Below the pieces are notes generated by a model. It was not told the origin of the DNA. It did not search any database and saw only the letters and a list, made by a program, of their open reading frames with translations. A program made the position numbers and the translations under genes. Shown piece after piece: positions 24,301 to 62,896 of a DNA stretch of 64,000 nucleotides. Each line of letters opens with the position of its first letter. The first letter of the stretch is position 1. Source of the DNA: Maylandia zebra (Eukaryota > Chordata > Actinopteri > Cichliformes > Cichlidae); contig NC_135180.1 of the NCBI RefSeq assembly GCF_041146795.1, positions 35,696,294 through 35,760,293 of the forward strand, in the 5' to 3' direction.

Positions 24301-25928
24301 AACACACTTTCTCTGCTTGAATCTTTGCAGCTTGTGTTTTGATTTAGTAAATTTGGTGTTTTATTTTAATCCCTTTGATTCTTGAATATAAAGATATTAA
24401 TAAAAGAGTTCGACTTCCCTCTTGTTTCCCATTTTCTATTTAAAAAGTCTGGCATGATTGCCTTCATCTGTGTCTGTGCTTTGAATGGAGGTATTCAGTG
24501 TGTTTGTGATGGGTTCATGTGTAGCTTGAACATAACTTTAAAAATTAGTGTTCAAACAGGGTGACTGGTCCCTAATGTTTGCACTCAGGGAGCCTTCGGA
24601 TGAAGGCTGTGGCACAGTTTAAATGCTGGCTTGTTGCTATTTTGCTAGTTAAAATTATAATATCGTGTTAAAAATCGTGTAATTGCTCTTTTTGTCTATC
24701 TGTTGTAGCGCTGTGGCCACAAACTCTCTCTTCAGCTTTCAGAGCGATTAATTTGCCAACAAAAGAGACACACAGGTGACTGAGTATCACCTATACCGCC
24801 ACCTGTCGTCCTTTCTTTTTCTTTTCCTCGACAAATTTTCTATATTAGGTATCCAGTAACGTCAGCAAAGTTAATTATTTTGGTCACGATATTCATTTAG
24901 AGAAATGATGATATTATAAAAGTCTTAATCAACCCTGGAGTTTCCCTCCTCCCCGGCACGATTTGTTGTTTCTGAGCTGGGATTTCCGGCTCAGATTGGA
25001 GCCCGTAAAGGGAGCATCCTCCAGGGCGGCGTGACTGTGGATCTGCGCAGCATGCAGCAGCTCTGTGGCAAAGAGGAAAAACACTGATTCATAGAAACGC
25101 AACAACAAGCAGCTCTTCAAGCTGAAGTGTGGAGAAGAGTGATGAGGAGCGGCCGGGATCCTGTGCCTGCGTCAGGCTCCCGGTTCGCGCCTGCGCCTCT
25201 TCTGAAGTGTGGCCATCTGAGATGAGCTGTTCTGCTCTGGAAATATTTGGGGCGTCAGAACGAAAACCATTTTGAAGTCATATTGATGTTGGTCTATCGC
25301 TATGAATTCTGGGGATTCTCGTTCTGCCCTCCGCGGTCCTCCCAAACTTCTCCAGCTGCGTCAAGTTGCAGTGAAATGGGCACAAATGCGCCGGAAATGG
25401 GAGGATGTTACACTAGAAAACATAACCGAGAAGCTGGAGGGAAAAAGAAACCCTCAACTGTCCGCTCTCTTTCAGTGACTATCGATATAACGTTTTTGAT
25501 AACTAACACTTTATTAATCCCAAAAGGTGGAAAAGTCCTAAAACCACACAGGAAACCGATTTTTTAAAATAGCTTAGTGCAATACAATGTAACGTATCAA
25601 GACATTGACCTTACTAAGGTAAACAATAATAAAATAATAATTTAAATACACATATTTAGTAATAATACGATTATAATTTATTGGAATCTGAAATTCAACA
25701 ATGCAAAATAAACAGAATAAAGCATATTAAGATTTTAAAACATAAGCACATCAATCATGAGGTTGTGTGGGTGCTTTGAGATCATAAAGTGGCCAATATG
25801 TTCCCAAGGTGTGCAAATAAGAAGCTGGTTCATCAAAATGGGTATGAGTTATTGTTTTTGTATTTTTTAAATAGATTTTTTTGTTTTGTTTTGTTTTTCT
25901 TGATGCATTCTCAATCATCCAGGGAAGT
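24301..25928. other. Intergenic, no gene seen; GC-rich patch at 25130-25220
   Basis: No conserved coding exon is visible. The GC-rich patch contains 'cgcgcctgcgcc', close to an NRF1 site, and could be a small promoter or a non-coding first exon. A weak fish-repeat phrase ('tttattaatcccaaaagg') is at about 25510. Confidence 0.4.
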
Positions 25929-26816
25929 AAATCTCCAAAAAGTTGATTCTGTTCCTTGGGGTGGACCAATTTTTGGCGCAGCGTGTTTTGGGGTTTAAAA
26001 GCCACAGAGACCCGGTGTTTAGAAAAAATGTGTCTCAACTGCTCCGATACTCCTGACACGTATGGGATCACTACAGGTTTTCACTTGGGCAGCGGTTGTC
26101 CTTCTCTCGTGGATCGGCTGGAGCTTTCTTTAGGAGCCTTTCCAGCTTTGACAAAAGTCCAGCTGGGATAACTACATTTACTCAGGGCCTTCTTGATGTG
26201 CTGTTCTTCTGCCTCCCTGGCCGCTGTGTCTGTGGGGATGGTGTTCGCTCTGTGTTGTAGCGTCCTGATGACACCCAGTTTGTGCTCCAGTGGATGATGA
26301 GTCAAACCTTAGATACTGATCCGTATGTGTAGGTTTACGGTACACGTCAGTTTTTAGATGTCCCCCATTACTGATGGAAATCTCACAGTCTAAGAAGGCT
26401 AACCTGCCACTTTTCATATCCTCCCTGGTGTGTCGGTCCACCGAGTTTATGTGATCCGTGAATTGTGGTACGTCCTGAGATTTGATTTTCACCCAGGTGT
26501 CATCCACATATCGGAACCAATGGCTTGGTGGTGTTCCAGGGTAGGATAGTGAAAATCAGTGGTCTTTGATCGGTGGGTTTTGGTCAGTGGTTGTTGATCA
26601 AAGGTCATGAGAATTTGCATAATTAAGATTAAGGAACTGACCTCCCAGCCCATTGTTCCTTCAGTGGGCTGGTTTCAGTCATTATGCAAATGTACTGTTT
26701 ATAAGTTTGGGGAAACCTGCAGTCAGCTGAGACTGAAGTTACCTGGATGAGTGACGAAACGTTTCTCCCACAAAACGCTACGTCCAGATGAACACAATCA
26801 ACTTTTTTGGAGATTT
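25929..26816 (-). mobile_element. Penelope-like element relic, reverse transcriptase C-terminal part
   Basis: Minus-strand frames give the Penelope-type sequence after the polymerase core: 'GRLAFLDCEIS', 'DVYRKPTHTDQYLRF', then, after frameshifts, 'HHPLEHKLGVIRTLQHRA' and 'IPYVSGVSEQLRHIFSKH'. The GIY-YIG domain expected next is missing, because the copy ends within 'FKPQNTLRQKLVHPK'. The two ends form an inverted pair: 25929-25954 (aaatctccaaaaagttgatt and on) matches the reverse complement of 26790-26816 with about one change. The copy is internally deleted and frameshifted and cannot be active. Confidence 0.82.
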
Positions 26817-27559
26817 GTTTTGTTCTGTTTCTCAGCTTAGTATCGCTTTCTGGAGCGACGTCATCACTCTTCCGTTTTATTATTTCTTCAGTCATAACAT
26901 GAGTCAGATGCCAGATGTGAATGGAACAGATGATGTAAATAGAGACCCACATCTGTCTCAAACACACATGTATCCCCCTTCTCGGGCTTAATTTTGTTTG
27001 ATAAATTTGACACAGACTAAAACAAAATACATTTCCTGTGTGTTTTCTTTTCTTTTATATTCTTTTGTTGGTGTTACGGTTCACTTCACTTTCACTGCAG
27101 TCATTTTTTCTTTTTAAATTCAGCAAGTTAAAAAAATGTTTTTCATTCCTGCTTTTTAGTTTTAGTAAACTGTAGACACTGAGATCATGAACCGCTATAA
27201 ATGATAAATGAATAATCCTCTTCCTGGAGAAACTTCGGCTCTGCTGCCAGGGGGCAGAAATCTCTATCACCTCATACCACACCTGCTTCTATTTGTTAAG
27301 ATGTCTAATTATTAAACGCCCTGTTGTATCATATTAACATTTTATTCATCCATCTCTTTATTTGACCTCTTTGCTATTTTCTTTTTAACAGAACTCCTCG
27401 TTTTGTGTCTTTTAATGTAACAGTGCAACTCTGTACCATGTTTCGTTTTATTTAGATTCTCAACGTGGTTTTATTGTAAATTGTGTTTGATATTTTGGCC
27501 CTGGGACAGAATAAGTTCAAACCTTTCAGACAAGTATGTATTTTGTCTGTTTCATAACC
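26817..27559. other. rsf1 upstream flank, no gene seen
   Basis: AT-rich sequence with no conserved exon. A near-CTCF core (ctgccagggggcag, two changes from consensus) is at about 27244-27257. Confidence 0.4.
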
Positions 27560-27721
27560 TGGATGTTTTATTGTGAAAGTCTGGACCGGAAGCTCCGCGC
27601 TCTCCCTCCGCGCAGCCTGACGCCGGTCGACGCTTCGCTCCCTCCATTCATTTCATTCGCACACAGTCGCATCCCAGCAGCGAGCCGAGCCCTCCCCTCC
27701 TGTTTCTCTCCGCCTGGAAAG
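27560..27721 (+). promoter_or_regulatory. rsf1: rsf1 promoter and 5' UTR, CpG-rich, TATA-less
   Basis: The base composition shifts sharply to CpG-rich at about 27575 and stays so through exon 1 into intron 1. An ETS-type site (ggaccggaagctcc) lies at about 27583-27596. No TATA box is seen. Such CpG-island promoters fit a housekeeping chromatin gene. The exact start site cannot be read from the sequence. Confidence 0.55.
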
Positions 27722-41496
<13,775 letters not shown>

Positions 41497-43035
41497 TGGC
41501 TGTGTGCGTGCACAACGCTCGCTTCTTTGTTCTGCTTTTTCTTTTCAAGCCTCCCGCCCACTGCCCGGATCTCACTCTGACTCACGTTCCTCACTCTTCT
41601 TCTTCGCCGTCGTGTTGTGTTAGAGCGCAATTGTCCACAGTTACACGCTGGAACAGAAACTCATGGTTACCCATTTTTATAGCGGGCAGGCGGGCGGAGC
41701 TGACGCCTCCCGGCAGCAGGATGGCTCCACCTCACCGTCCACCCGACAGGTCCGTGTGACACCATCACAGCTGGGGGCGGCGGTTCGTCTGTCGTGTATT
41801 TCATCTTAAAGCACTTCATCATTCTCATAGCACTTAATGAGCCGGCACCGAGGAGGGCGTCGGCATCAAAGTGAGCACTTTGGATCAGGTGATGGTCGGA
41901 GAAAACTCTCTCGAGGCTGAATATTTGTGGGTTTGAAGTGTCGCTTGGACAAAACTTTTATATATAAATATTAGGATTTAGAAAACTGGTTAATCATTAT
42001 TTAATGATATTTTATAAAACAGTGATTCTCAGTGTGGGATGCAGAGCCGCAGTGAGCTACGAAGGAACTGCAGGTGGACGACCAAGTTAATTACACTAAA
42101 TAAATGTAACTTTTCAAATTTCTAATGAAGTTAGAAATTAAATATTGACATTTAAAAATGAAACACCACTACTGAAAAAAAGCTGCCTGTTATGCCCCCA
42201 GAAAATGTAATTATTTGAGATAAAAATAATCAGAGCCTGCAGCTGGTCCATGAAACCGACACTTTCAGATAAAACTGAAAGTCGGATTAAACAGTTTGTG
42301 CTCCACAAAGATAATTTGGTTCTTCAAAGCAGCTCTAAGGTCAGATCTACACGGCTACACGTTCAGTGTAACCGACGATACATGATGTCCGGCTGTGATT
42401 GGTCGATTGTCTCGATCCTTCAGCGTTCCCGATTGAATCATTCACTCCAGTCAGTTCACATTGTTATTAATTTGCACAGATTTGTAGGAAAGAAAAAGGT
42501 CCTTAAACAGCTATGAATGACGTGAGCCGGCCGCCGGCCTTCATCGCCCTCTATAATCAGCTCATATTTTCACCTCCTTCCTCTTCTTTGCTTTTACCTG
42601 CCAGGCCTCAGTCACGAGCCTCATTCTAACCCAGCAAAACAAGACATCTCTCAGTACAAACTGAGTTTTTGCAGTGATGATTTTGTCCTCCGCTGGGATT
42701 TGGGAGGATTTTTTTAAAAAGTCCTGAGGTTAGGGTGACGGAGAGCTCCAGGGGTTAAAGGTCACAAAGCATCATCTGCTCTGTGATCTGTTTATTAAAA
42801 GCTCAACAGAAAAAGTTGACTTTTGCCCTAATGTGAGAGTTTATGACTGAAGAGGGAACGTCTGCCGTTTCATTTTGTGTTACCTTAAACTGTTCGTGCT
42901 GTCTGTGAACACTGACTGTGCTAATCCAGGCTTTGAGGAACCAAATAAATCAGATTTCTGTTACCGGGTTTAACCGATCCTGGAACTTTTTTAATCGTCC
43001 GGAGGTCCCGGCGCTGAAAAGTTTTTAGAAGTTGT

Positions 43036-43043
43036 TGTAAATA
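43036..43043 (+). promoter_or_regulatory. Pumilio response element in rsf1 3' UTR
   Basis: TGTAAATA matches UGUANAUA, the site bound by PUF-family repressors in mRNA. A second copy is at 44723-44730. Confidence 0.4.
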
Positions 43044-43974
43044 TAGACTCTGAATCTGTAGCGAGCTCCGTCTCCACGTCACCGCTTCAGATCCAAAGTG
43101 TCTGGCTTCCTCTCGTCCTCGTGCCGGCGCGTTCGCTGTACATACTCTGCCTGTTCCTTGTAAGATAATAGACGTTCTGTTCTCTTAGTCCTCTTGTAAA
43201 ATATAGTGTTATATTTTCTATACGAAGGAGAGGAGGAGAGATGCTGCTGCGAGCGACCTGCAGATCGACCGGCGACCAGCGGTTTTTGTTTCCGCAGCGG
43301 AGTTCCATCAGAGCAGCGTGGAGCCCGTTCACCAGTAAAACCCCGTCTCACGGCTCAGTCCCGCCCCGCGTCTCCGGAGCGTTTTAACAGTTTGAACGCC
43401 TCGTTTTAAGGAGGAACAAATCTTCATTTCTGACCGAGGCTCAGGGGAGGAAAACGAACACCGATCACTAATCAGAGTTTTGTTCCGTCAGCTTCTGTTT
43501 AACCGTCGCACACAGTCGAATCACTGTCAGGGCTTTAACCTGCTGTTAATGAAAAGAGGCTCCATTTATCTTTAAATTTCCACCAAGCTCACCTTTAAAA
43601 GTTGGACTCAAACATTTCCGCTGACCTTACCGAGACTTTTTTTTGGCACTGAAAAGTTTTTCTTTAGAGTTCAGATGATGATTAAACTTCAGGCCTGCGT
43701 TTATCAAACTACTCAGAGTTCACCTCAAAATGCTCTTAGAGGTGTAAAAACGTTTAGAGCAGCTGTTTTTGGATACTTTAAAATCATTTAATTTTACTCA
43801 AATACTAAATATAATTCAGTGTAATATAATTATAATGCATAATTATATCAACAGGAGGAAATACATGGAAAAGTACAAACCCAGTCAACATGTTTGTTTT
43901 TTTTATGCATTAGTATATTATTGTTTCCTCACAGCCATCACGATGAATCTGCTTTGAGACCTTATAAATGGCTG

Positions 43975-44240
43975 ATGGCTCACAGCGGGCCTGTTCTGCA
44001 TGATTCAAAGTTCATAATAATCTGTATTCATCTGGCACTGGGCCTCAGTTCAGCTCCAGTATCTGAAATGAGCTGTCTTTGCCCCGCCCACTTTAAGTTT
44101 CTTCTGATTGGCTGCCCATCGTGAATGGCATGTGGGTGGGGCATCTCTGCCACAGATGACCATATGAGGGATATCCTCTCTCTGTAACATTATACAGATT
44201 ATCCATTTCTCTTTAAGTGGTTTGATAAATTCAGCCCTGA
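43975..44240 (+). repeat. Dispersed repeat copy ('tctgattggctgccc' family)
   Basis: The phrases 'gcccacttta', 'cttctgattggctgccca' and 'atgaccatatgagg' recur, diverged, at 37107-37300, at 51690-51830 and inverted at 38950-39035. I do not know the family. A similar intergenic family is common in fish. Confidence 0.45.
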
Positions 44241-44599
44241 TGATTCGGTTCTGATTGGATGATTTCATGATTTCCGCTTTGAATATTTTTTAAGGTGTGA
44301 TGTGTAAAAACTACACAGGCCACTGAGTCCGCTTCCATCATGACAGACGCAAACCTGAGCGTTAATACTGACTCACAGAAAACAAGGCGCCTGTCTGAGC
44401 AAAGCTACTTCTTGTCAGGTTGGACGTTACAGTCAGAGGCAGGAGCGGTCATGCTCAGAACAAGGCTAACGTCGCAGCTGTTACATCTTTACGTTGTGCT
44501 GTTAACTTTTATTAGTATTTCTAAACTGACAGTTTTACAAACGGCACCCTTTAAAGGTGCTTTTTGTAATGACCCTCTGCTACATGTAACTAAACTTCA

Positions 44600-44613
44600 C
44601 CAGCAGGGGGCAG
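44600..44613 (+). promoter_or_regulatory. CTCF-type core motif, forward
   Basis: CCAGCAGGGGGCAG matches the core CCASYAGRKGGCRS at all positions. It lies in the rsf1 3' UTR region. Confidence 0.5.
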
Positions 44614-45368
44614 TGTTTTACTGGCAGTTGTGTTGAGATGTTTTCAGACGTGTGCTTCTGTTTGTTGTTTTTGGGGTTTTTTTTTAAACCACCGCGTCCA
44701 CTTGACTCCCGCAGGCCTTCGTTGTAAATAAGTTGTTCTTAATGACTTGCCTGGTTAAATAAAGGTTACGCTTACTCACTTGTGGCATAAAAGTGGCATT
44801 ACAGGAAAGTGCAGCCCCAGTTCACCTTGAACTGAAACTCTTTAATGGACAAAGTCACAGCATCTCTTTTCTTTCAGCTTTGGTTAAATCAAAAAAGTTT
44901 GAAACTATTTTTAAATACAGGAATTTACAAAAAGTTCCTTTACAGAGACCTGGCAGCAGAAACGGAAGGAAAGACAAAAAGATTTCATGTTTTTAAAATA
45001 AAGTTTCCTGTTGGTTCTTCTTTTTATGAACAGAGTTTACTTGGTCAAAGTCTGAAGCTTTCGACGTTCACGAAAGATTTGATTTTTCTGCTTTAAACAC
45101 ATCACAGAATAATCGGTGTCCAGTGATGCTCTTGAACAGCACAGACGCCGATACGTCAGACGGGAAATGCCTGAGACATTTTTATTTTTAAATGAACCGT
45201 CAAAGAATCCAAAATATCTGAGCTGAAGATAATAAAGATGCAAACAGTGGGAGGTTCTCACATGCGAGCAGATGGTTTATTTAGTCTTTTTTTAAAATCC
45301 TTTTTAAAGCTGATATTACTGTTATTGTTGTTCCTGAGCTTCAGAAAAGGCTTAGCTTCCTGCTGGAG

Positions 45369-45394
45369 AACCTCTGTTCCCTAAAACAGAGGTT
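45369..45394. repeat. Perfect 10-bp hairpin near rsf1 3' end
   Basis: aacctctgtt and aacagaggtt are exact reverse complements around the loop ccctaa. It lies about 430 bases before the likely rsf1 poly(A) signal. It may form in RNA or be chance. Confidence 0.6.
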
Positions 45395-46656
45395 AATACT
45401 TCACTCATGGCCGAAGCTCACCGCCAGCTCTCTTGGTAAATATTCTTTCAGGTACTTTCCGTGCTTGTTCAGGTGTTGCGGGACGGTTTGTCTCATTATC
45501 ATGTTGTGTTGGATTTAAAGTGGGTTTTGGAAAATCCCCTCCATGCTGAACTGCAGTGATCTGAGTTTATATTAATTTTCAGTCCCGTGTGTCAGTAAAA
45601 GCTTCTGCTGACCCTCCACTCACCTGTTTAGCATTAAGGGCAGGTTAAAATGTGCTTTTTACGCCTCTAGTCTGAAATCATTCCACTGAACGCGATGTGC
45701 TGAGTGTCGGCCGCCGAAGCTGTTTAAACTGTTCAAACTGGATGTGACTGCGGCTCCTTCCATTTCTCTGTTGTACTGTTACCGTAGTACTGGTGTAACA
45801 TAAATGTTTTCTAAGTTATTAAAACCGACATCCCGGCATCTCCTCGAAAACAGTCTCCGTGTCTCATTATCATTCCTTCACCTGGATCTGTTCTGCTTTC
45901 CGTGTTTGTTCATTCCAGTGAAAATAGCCACACTTCCCAGATGAACTCCTCACAGTCAGCTGGTTTGGTGTATTTTAATCAAGCCAGGAAAACTTTGAAA
46001 CTCATGAAATATTCGGAGTAAAAGTCCAAATTTTTTGCTTTTTATTTCACTTTATTTTTCCAGCATTTTGAGATCCGGGGCTGGAAAACACTTTAAGGCA
46101 ACTGAATGCAAGACGGTCATGGTGAGCCTGGTAGCAAATGGATTTAAAGGGAAAAAGAGGTTCATTATTGATCAGCAGATCAAACCACATGGTATTGAAA
46201 ATGTACTTTTAACATTTTTACAGTGAGATATTAGAAAGGGATCACACATCACGAGTACTGATGCTTGTTTCTGTTATTATGGGTCATTAAATGAAAGCAG
46301 GTGTGGCTGTGATATCACATGACACAAAAACGGGGTTTTATTTCTAAACTTCATTTGGAGCTGCAGGTTTTGAACAGCTGAAACTGAAAACATCACGTGA
46401 AGATTTCACAGTAAATCCTACATAAACACTGCTGATCAGTTATTTTAAACTTCTTTTACACGATAATTTCTATTTTTTTTTCGTAGAGATACATTTATAG
46501 AGTTTAAATGTAGTTTGAGGACACATGCAGTACTCGGCAAACTGGCTTTTGTGATGATCAGTGAGTTTGAAGTGAGGCTGTGGGATTTTTATGAAGCACA
46601 ACTTTAGTGCAGTGCCTCCATCAAACCACACAAAGGGAAAGTTTTTAAAAGTAAAC

Positions 46657-48655
46657 TTTATTTAAACGACCATCAGACACTGCAGGAGTTGAACATAAGA
46701 CAGAAACAAAGCTTCTTACAGGCCTGATTACATCAGACTGAACAGCACTGAAACAGATCGACTGTAATCAAAGATGGACAGAACCCCGTTTGTGGAGGTG
46801 AGAAACAGGATATCAGACATGCAACTGAATTTCATTGTCTGTCTTGAAACCAGAATAATCGAGCCGTTCATCTACTCAAAGCTCTCCTTTTATCCTGTTA
46901 TAAATTGAACACACCCCTTTCCTTTAAAGTGGTATGCTCCATAAAAGCTTACACTAACTTAAAAGCTCATTCCCTGCCAATTGACCCTGTGCCCCCTTCA
47001 CCTCCTTTTCATTTCACTTGGGTTCATCTGGATTTGATTTAAAGTTGAAAGCAAAAAACTGTAAAAGTACACAAGACGATCTCGATCTGAAGAAGTGCGC
47101 GTTTGTTGATAACTAATCATCTTGTAGGACAATGTTGGTATCGGACACTACCCGATGACTGTAGGCCAGAAGGAGTAATATAAATAGAAGTAATAGAAAG
47201 TTTGACTATATGGATTACACCCAGAGTAAATGGTGTAGAAAGACCAGGGTCAAAGTTTACAAAAGGAGCCCAGATCTTCAGTCATGTTCAAAAATTGAGA
47301 TTAAAGGCTAAAATAATTGTGATTCTGACTTCTGCAGTAATCAGAAAGCCTACTGCACACCTGAACACCGTGTTTATTCTGCCTTTTCCCCCCTAATACT
47401 GGCCGTAAATCACAAAACAAACAAATAACTGGCACCATGAACTCAAGCAGGGCTGCATTCTCACAGGAGAGTGGCTGCCCTCTGCTGGCCATTAGAAAGA
47501 ATGCAGCTGCCCCCTCACTCAGTGGTCTCAGCGGGTTTGTGAGCACACAGCTCATCCACAGGTCTACACACATCAAGTCAAAGATGGACAAAGTGGTCAT
47601 TTTAGTGTTACCGAGTGATCTACACTCACTGAGCACTTTAATAACAAACCCTAAAAATACTGAGCTGAGACCTTGCTCTCCAACTCAGGGTCGCGATAAC
47701 TAGGGAGGCGTTATAATGAAGTGCGAAGCGAGCACTGAGATTAAATTGAATCTATAATGAAACATCACAAAAAAAAAAATCATTATTATATTCAACTAAG
47801 ATTAAAGTGACTCTGGGACAGTTTTACAAAGAGACGACAGCAGGCGGCACAAACCTGCTGCAGGTAGATAATCTCATGCACGTCTGAACATGTCTGCTGT
47901 CCGGATATTTTACAGACTGCTGGTACAAATAATGAAGTGGCAGATTTTAAAAATCTTTGGCATGTTTCTGCCATGAATAACAAACACAGAGTCCTGTGCG
48001 AGGATGACACGTAAACAGTATTAGCTTCATAACGAGCGAGAGCACGCGACCAGAGTTCACCTCGGCCGTCAGGAATGAACGCGTGGAAATTAAAGATAAA
48101 ACACATTAAACTGTCTAATAAAAACTGACATAGAGAAGCTGCTGACAGAAAGTTAAATCTGGGGAAAAAGAAAACGTGAAAGTGTAAACAAATTTTTACA
48201 ATCAAACTCTGACGTTTTCAGGATATTCCATAGACCGTATAAGAAAGATGGCAGCAGCCACAGCCATGTTATCCATTGGTTTGCCGTGTCTGGTTTCTGA
48301 AGCCTCCAGTTGAAACTTTTTGAAGTGGGTATTTGGACTTTTTAAAAACACTTTTGGTCTCTGTTAGATTCAAAAAATTCCCTCCTGTGGTTTTTTTCAT
48401 GAAGGAGGGAAAAGGAGGAAAGATGTGGAGAATTCATGAGGATTCAAAGGAATTAGATTTTTCTCTGCTGCCTGTTTCAAGGACTACAACATCCTTAAAA
48501 TGGACTACAAAAATTCAGGCTGTGTAGATGAGATCATGCTGCTGAGAAATATCATTTCGTTAGCTGCATCCATCTTTTACTTACAGTCTATGGATATGTC
48601 TGTGAGACATTTCCGGGCGTTGTGGAACTTCAGAAATGTTTCCCGGCTCCAAATC
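46657..48655 (-). other. capn5: capn5 3' UTR (extent uncertain)
   Basis: On the minus strand the capn5 stop is at 48656-48658. The AATAAA at 46657-46662 is a candidate poly(A) signal about 2 kb downstream. The rsf1 and capn5 transcripts would then end tail to tail about 0.8 kb apart. Repeat-like sequence is present at about 48230-48330. Confidence 0.4.
47475..47488 (-). promoter_or_regulatory. CTCF-type core motif, reverse
   Basis: On the minus strand CCAGCAGAGGGCAG matches the core at all 14 positions. With the forward site at 44600 it makes a convergent pair. Confidence 0.5.
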
Positions 48656-61363
<12,708 letters not shown>

Positions 61364-62872
61364 CTGGAACAGCAAAGATGAGACAAATCATTGTTGATAA
61401 ACTAATTTTCTTCCTTAGAGGCATTACATACACTCAAAACTCTGTAACTGATTACTCATAAAATCGGACCCACAGGCAGCTGTACAGGAACCATCACGGC
61501 CCCTGTAAAGTTAATACTTATCCTCATCTTCTTATTTACAGGCACAATTAATCCACTTCTAACCGTATTATAATTTAATCCAGGTTTGAATCTTTTTATA
61601 CTGTCTATTTTATTGCAGTGTGTCTCTGGAAAACAGCAGGCGGATGTGGTCAGGACAGCTGCCAGGTGTGGATGAACGTAAAGCGGGGCGTTACCCGGAG
61701 CACTCGGTCAAACATCATAATGTAAATACAGAGTAAAATCACTCCCCGATTAACTACAAGTCTCTTCTGAGGGTTCAAAGCCAAACAAACCACAGAGGCA
61801 GACTAACGGGACGGCAGCCAAATGATAGAGGTGGGATAAACCAGAGCACACGCCCAGGAAGACCACTAACTGTATGTAGAGACAAATGTACACATGGCTC
61901 CACAAAGTTAGCCTCTCAGGGTCTTATATCTGGTGTAGAATGGATTAAAAACAGTATGTTTGTGTACTGCAGATCTGAGCAGAGCCAGCCCACGGCAGGA
62001 AGAAAGCTTTACTGTGTGCATTCTCCAAATTAAAGGCCACTTTTAGTGCATATAGCTACTATACATGCACAGACAGTAAAGATCCAGTGTTTCCCTAAGA
62101 CTGTATTTGAGATGATGGAAGAGGAGAAAGATGGAGGATGTATATGTGTTTGCTCTCTGGGACAAGAGATAACAGGTCTAATATTCAGCTCCATTTCCAG
62201 TCAGCTCTCCATCCTGTGGGCTGACTGCAGTTTGACTACAGATGGTGGTCCTTGGTCTGCTTTGCAGCCTCAGCATAGTTGAATGCAACTCTCCACCTTC
62301 TGCAGGTGCTGGGTAGAGATCCAGTCACAGAGAGGTAAGAACCTCTCCCGGAAACAGACAGTATAAAAGATGAATGTCGCCCTCCAGGTCTGAAAAGTGA
62401 AGCCAGTGCAGAAGTGCCTTAAAAAACAGCATTCTTTTTAATGGCCACCAGGGGGAGACTCTTCTGGTCCCCAACAGACTTTGGTGGCGCTGAAGTCGAT
62501 GTTGAAATGAGCCTCAGCTGCCTCTCTCTCTGTGACGTCAGTAAACACGATCCTGAGGAGTTTGAGATCATACTAAATAAAGCATGATGGTCATTTAGTT
62601 AATTATGATTATTATTAGAGTCAGAGTTTATAAACCAAGAGTTATGATTGATAGCTTGTTAGCCAATGAGCACGTCCCTCGGATTCACTGCCAGAGCTAG
62701 CCTTCCCCTGTCGCGCCTGGTTTCAAAACACCAAGATAGCGATGCTGAAAACGCTCCACACTCTCATAAAAGGGCACGGTGTGATATCAGGTTCCTTTAT
62801 TTGTACCCGTAAGAGGATTTAACCTGCAGCAGGTGAGTCATCCATACAAACTCAAAAGAGATAATATCAATT
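61364..62872. other. capn5 intron, no exon seen
   Basis: The missing N-terminal capn5 exon should encode a FEDPLFPA-like block. It was looked for on the minus strand here and not found. A repeat-like phrase (ggccaccagggggagactct) is at about 62443. Confidence 0.45.
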
Positions 62873-62896
62873 AAAAAAAAAAAAAAAAAAAAAAAA
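62873..62896. repeat. Poly(A) run of 24 bases at the edge of the Penelope-like element
   Basis: An uninterrupted A run abuts the element that starts at 62897. It may mark its insertion point. Confidence 0.85.

Larger units (their letters stand above)
41497..45823 (+). other. rsf1: rsf1 3' UTR (extent uncertain)
   Basis: No further exon follows the stop. Candidate poly(A) signals are AATAAA at 44758-44763 and ATTAAA at 45818-45823; the second is followed by a GT-rich stretch and is a good end point. The first lies in 'gcctggttaaataaaggtta', a phrase also found in dispersed fish repeats, so it is less certain. Two perfect Pumilio elements (TGTAAATA) lie at 43036-43043 and 44723-44730. The full 4.3-kb length is inference. 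Confidence 0.5.
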
